DNA of 14,272 nt from Anaerolineales bacterium UBA3905 (GTDB lineage Bacteria; Chloroflexota; Anaerolineae; Caldilineales; Caldilineaceae): the NCBI GenBank assembly GCA_002391565.1, contig DGFH01000028.1:8544-22815 (forward strand), given 5' to 3'. The first letter of the stretch is position 1. Each line of letters opens with the position of its first letter. The position numbers were made by a program, and so were the translations under genes. Below the pieces are notes generated by a model. It had not been told where the DNA came from and did no database searches. It saw only the letters and a list, made by a program, of their open reading frames with translations. This document shows, one piece after another, positions 14,234 to 14,272 of this stretch.

Positions 14234-14272
14234 TTACTCTTCCGTGTCGTCACTCTCGGTGAGTGGCCGATA
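14234..14272 (-). CDS. rpoA: RNA polymerase alpha subunit, last 12 codons (cut by window edge)
   Basis: The minus strand reads YRPLTESDDTEE followed by TAA at 14234-14236. An acidic end like this and the position directly upstream of rplQ fit the C-terminus of RpoA. Only these codons are visible, so the call rests on gene order more than on the sequence itself. Confidence 0.65.
   Translation of the reverse strand, partial: YRPLTESDDTEE

Overview
The window looks like a chromosomal segment from a high-GC bacterium of the phylum Chloroflexota, most likely the Anaerolineae/Caldilineae side. This is inferred from gene content and gene style, not from a database search. The pointers are a membrane-anchored YvcK-family protein next to gap, a glycolytic cluster that runs on into an exosortase/EpsI pair, a rpoA-rplQ-truA-rplM-rpsI operon, and intergenic GGAGATT-type repeats. 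No rRNA, tRNA, CRISPR array, transposase or phage gene was seen.

Left part (1-1135): a leftward gene cut by the window edge encodes an AlbA_2/Schlafen-type regulator fused to a GHKL-like ATPase domain. A 220-base divergent region separates it from the rightward genes. That region carries a good sigma70-type promoter placed so close to the next start codon that the transcript should be leaderless.

Central part (1136-9318, all rightward): a YvcK/CofD-like protein with two N-terminal membrane helices, then gap, pgk, a small uncharacterised protein, tpiA, exosortase, EpsI-like protein, lipoprotein with an NTF2-like fold, and an M50-like membrane zinc protease. The first five are central carbon metabolism: GAPDH, phosphoglycerate kinase and triosephosphate isomerase are consecutive glycolytic steps, and YvcK homologues are linked to gluconeogenic growth. 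The last four form a tightly spaced envelope or secretion module whose genes overlap or nearly abut. Between the glycolytic genes lie non-coding elements: a long imperfect inverted repeat plus a terminator-like hairpin just before pgk, a hairpin before tpiA, and a purine/pyrimidine heptamer inverted repeat that begins in the tpiA stop codon and ends just before the exosortase ribosome binding site.

Right part (9319-14272): trxA (leftward) converges on the protease gene across a palindromic purine-rich/pyrimidine-rich spacer. trxA and tal (transaldolase, rightward) diverge from a 379-base region with a near-consensus trxA promoter and a weaker tal promoter. tal converges on a leftward gene for a diverged MogA/MoaB-like protein. 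The remainder is the end of the leftward operon rpoA (last 12 codons and stop), rplQ, truA, rplM, rpsI, closed by a very strong terminator at about 11978-12030.

Most of the window is ordinary, well-conserved housekeeping sequence. The parts that deserve attention are the recurring inverted heptamer repeats, the attenuator-like hairpin at pgk, the leaderless membrane YvcK, the small protein embedded in the glycolytic operon, the orphan exosortase module and the active-site-altered MogA-like protein.
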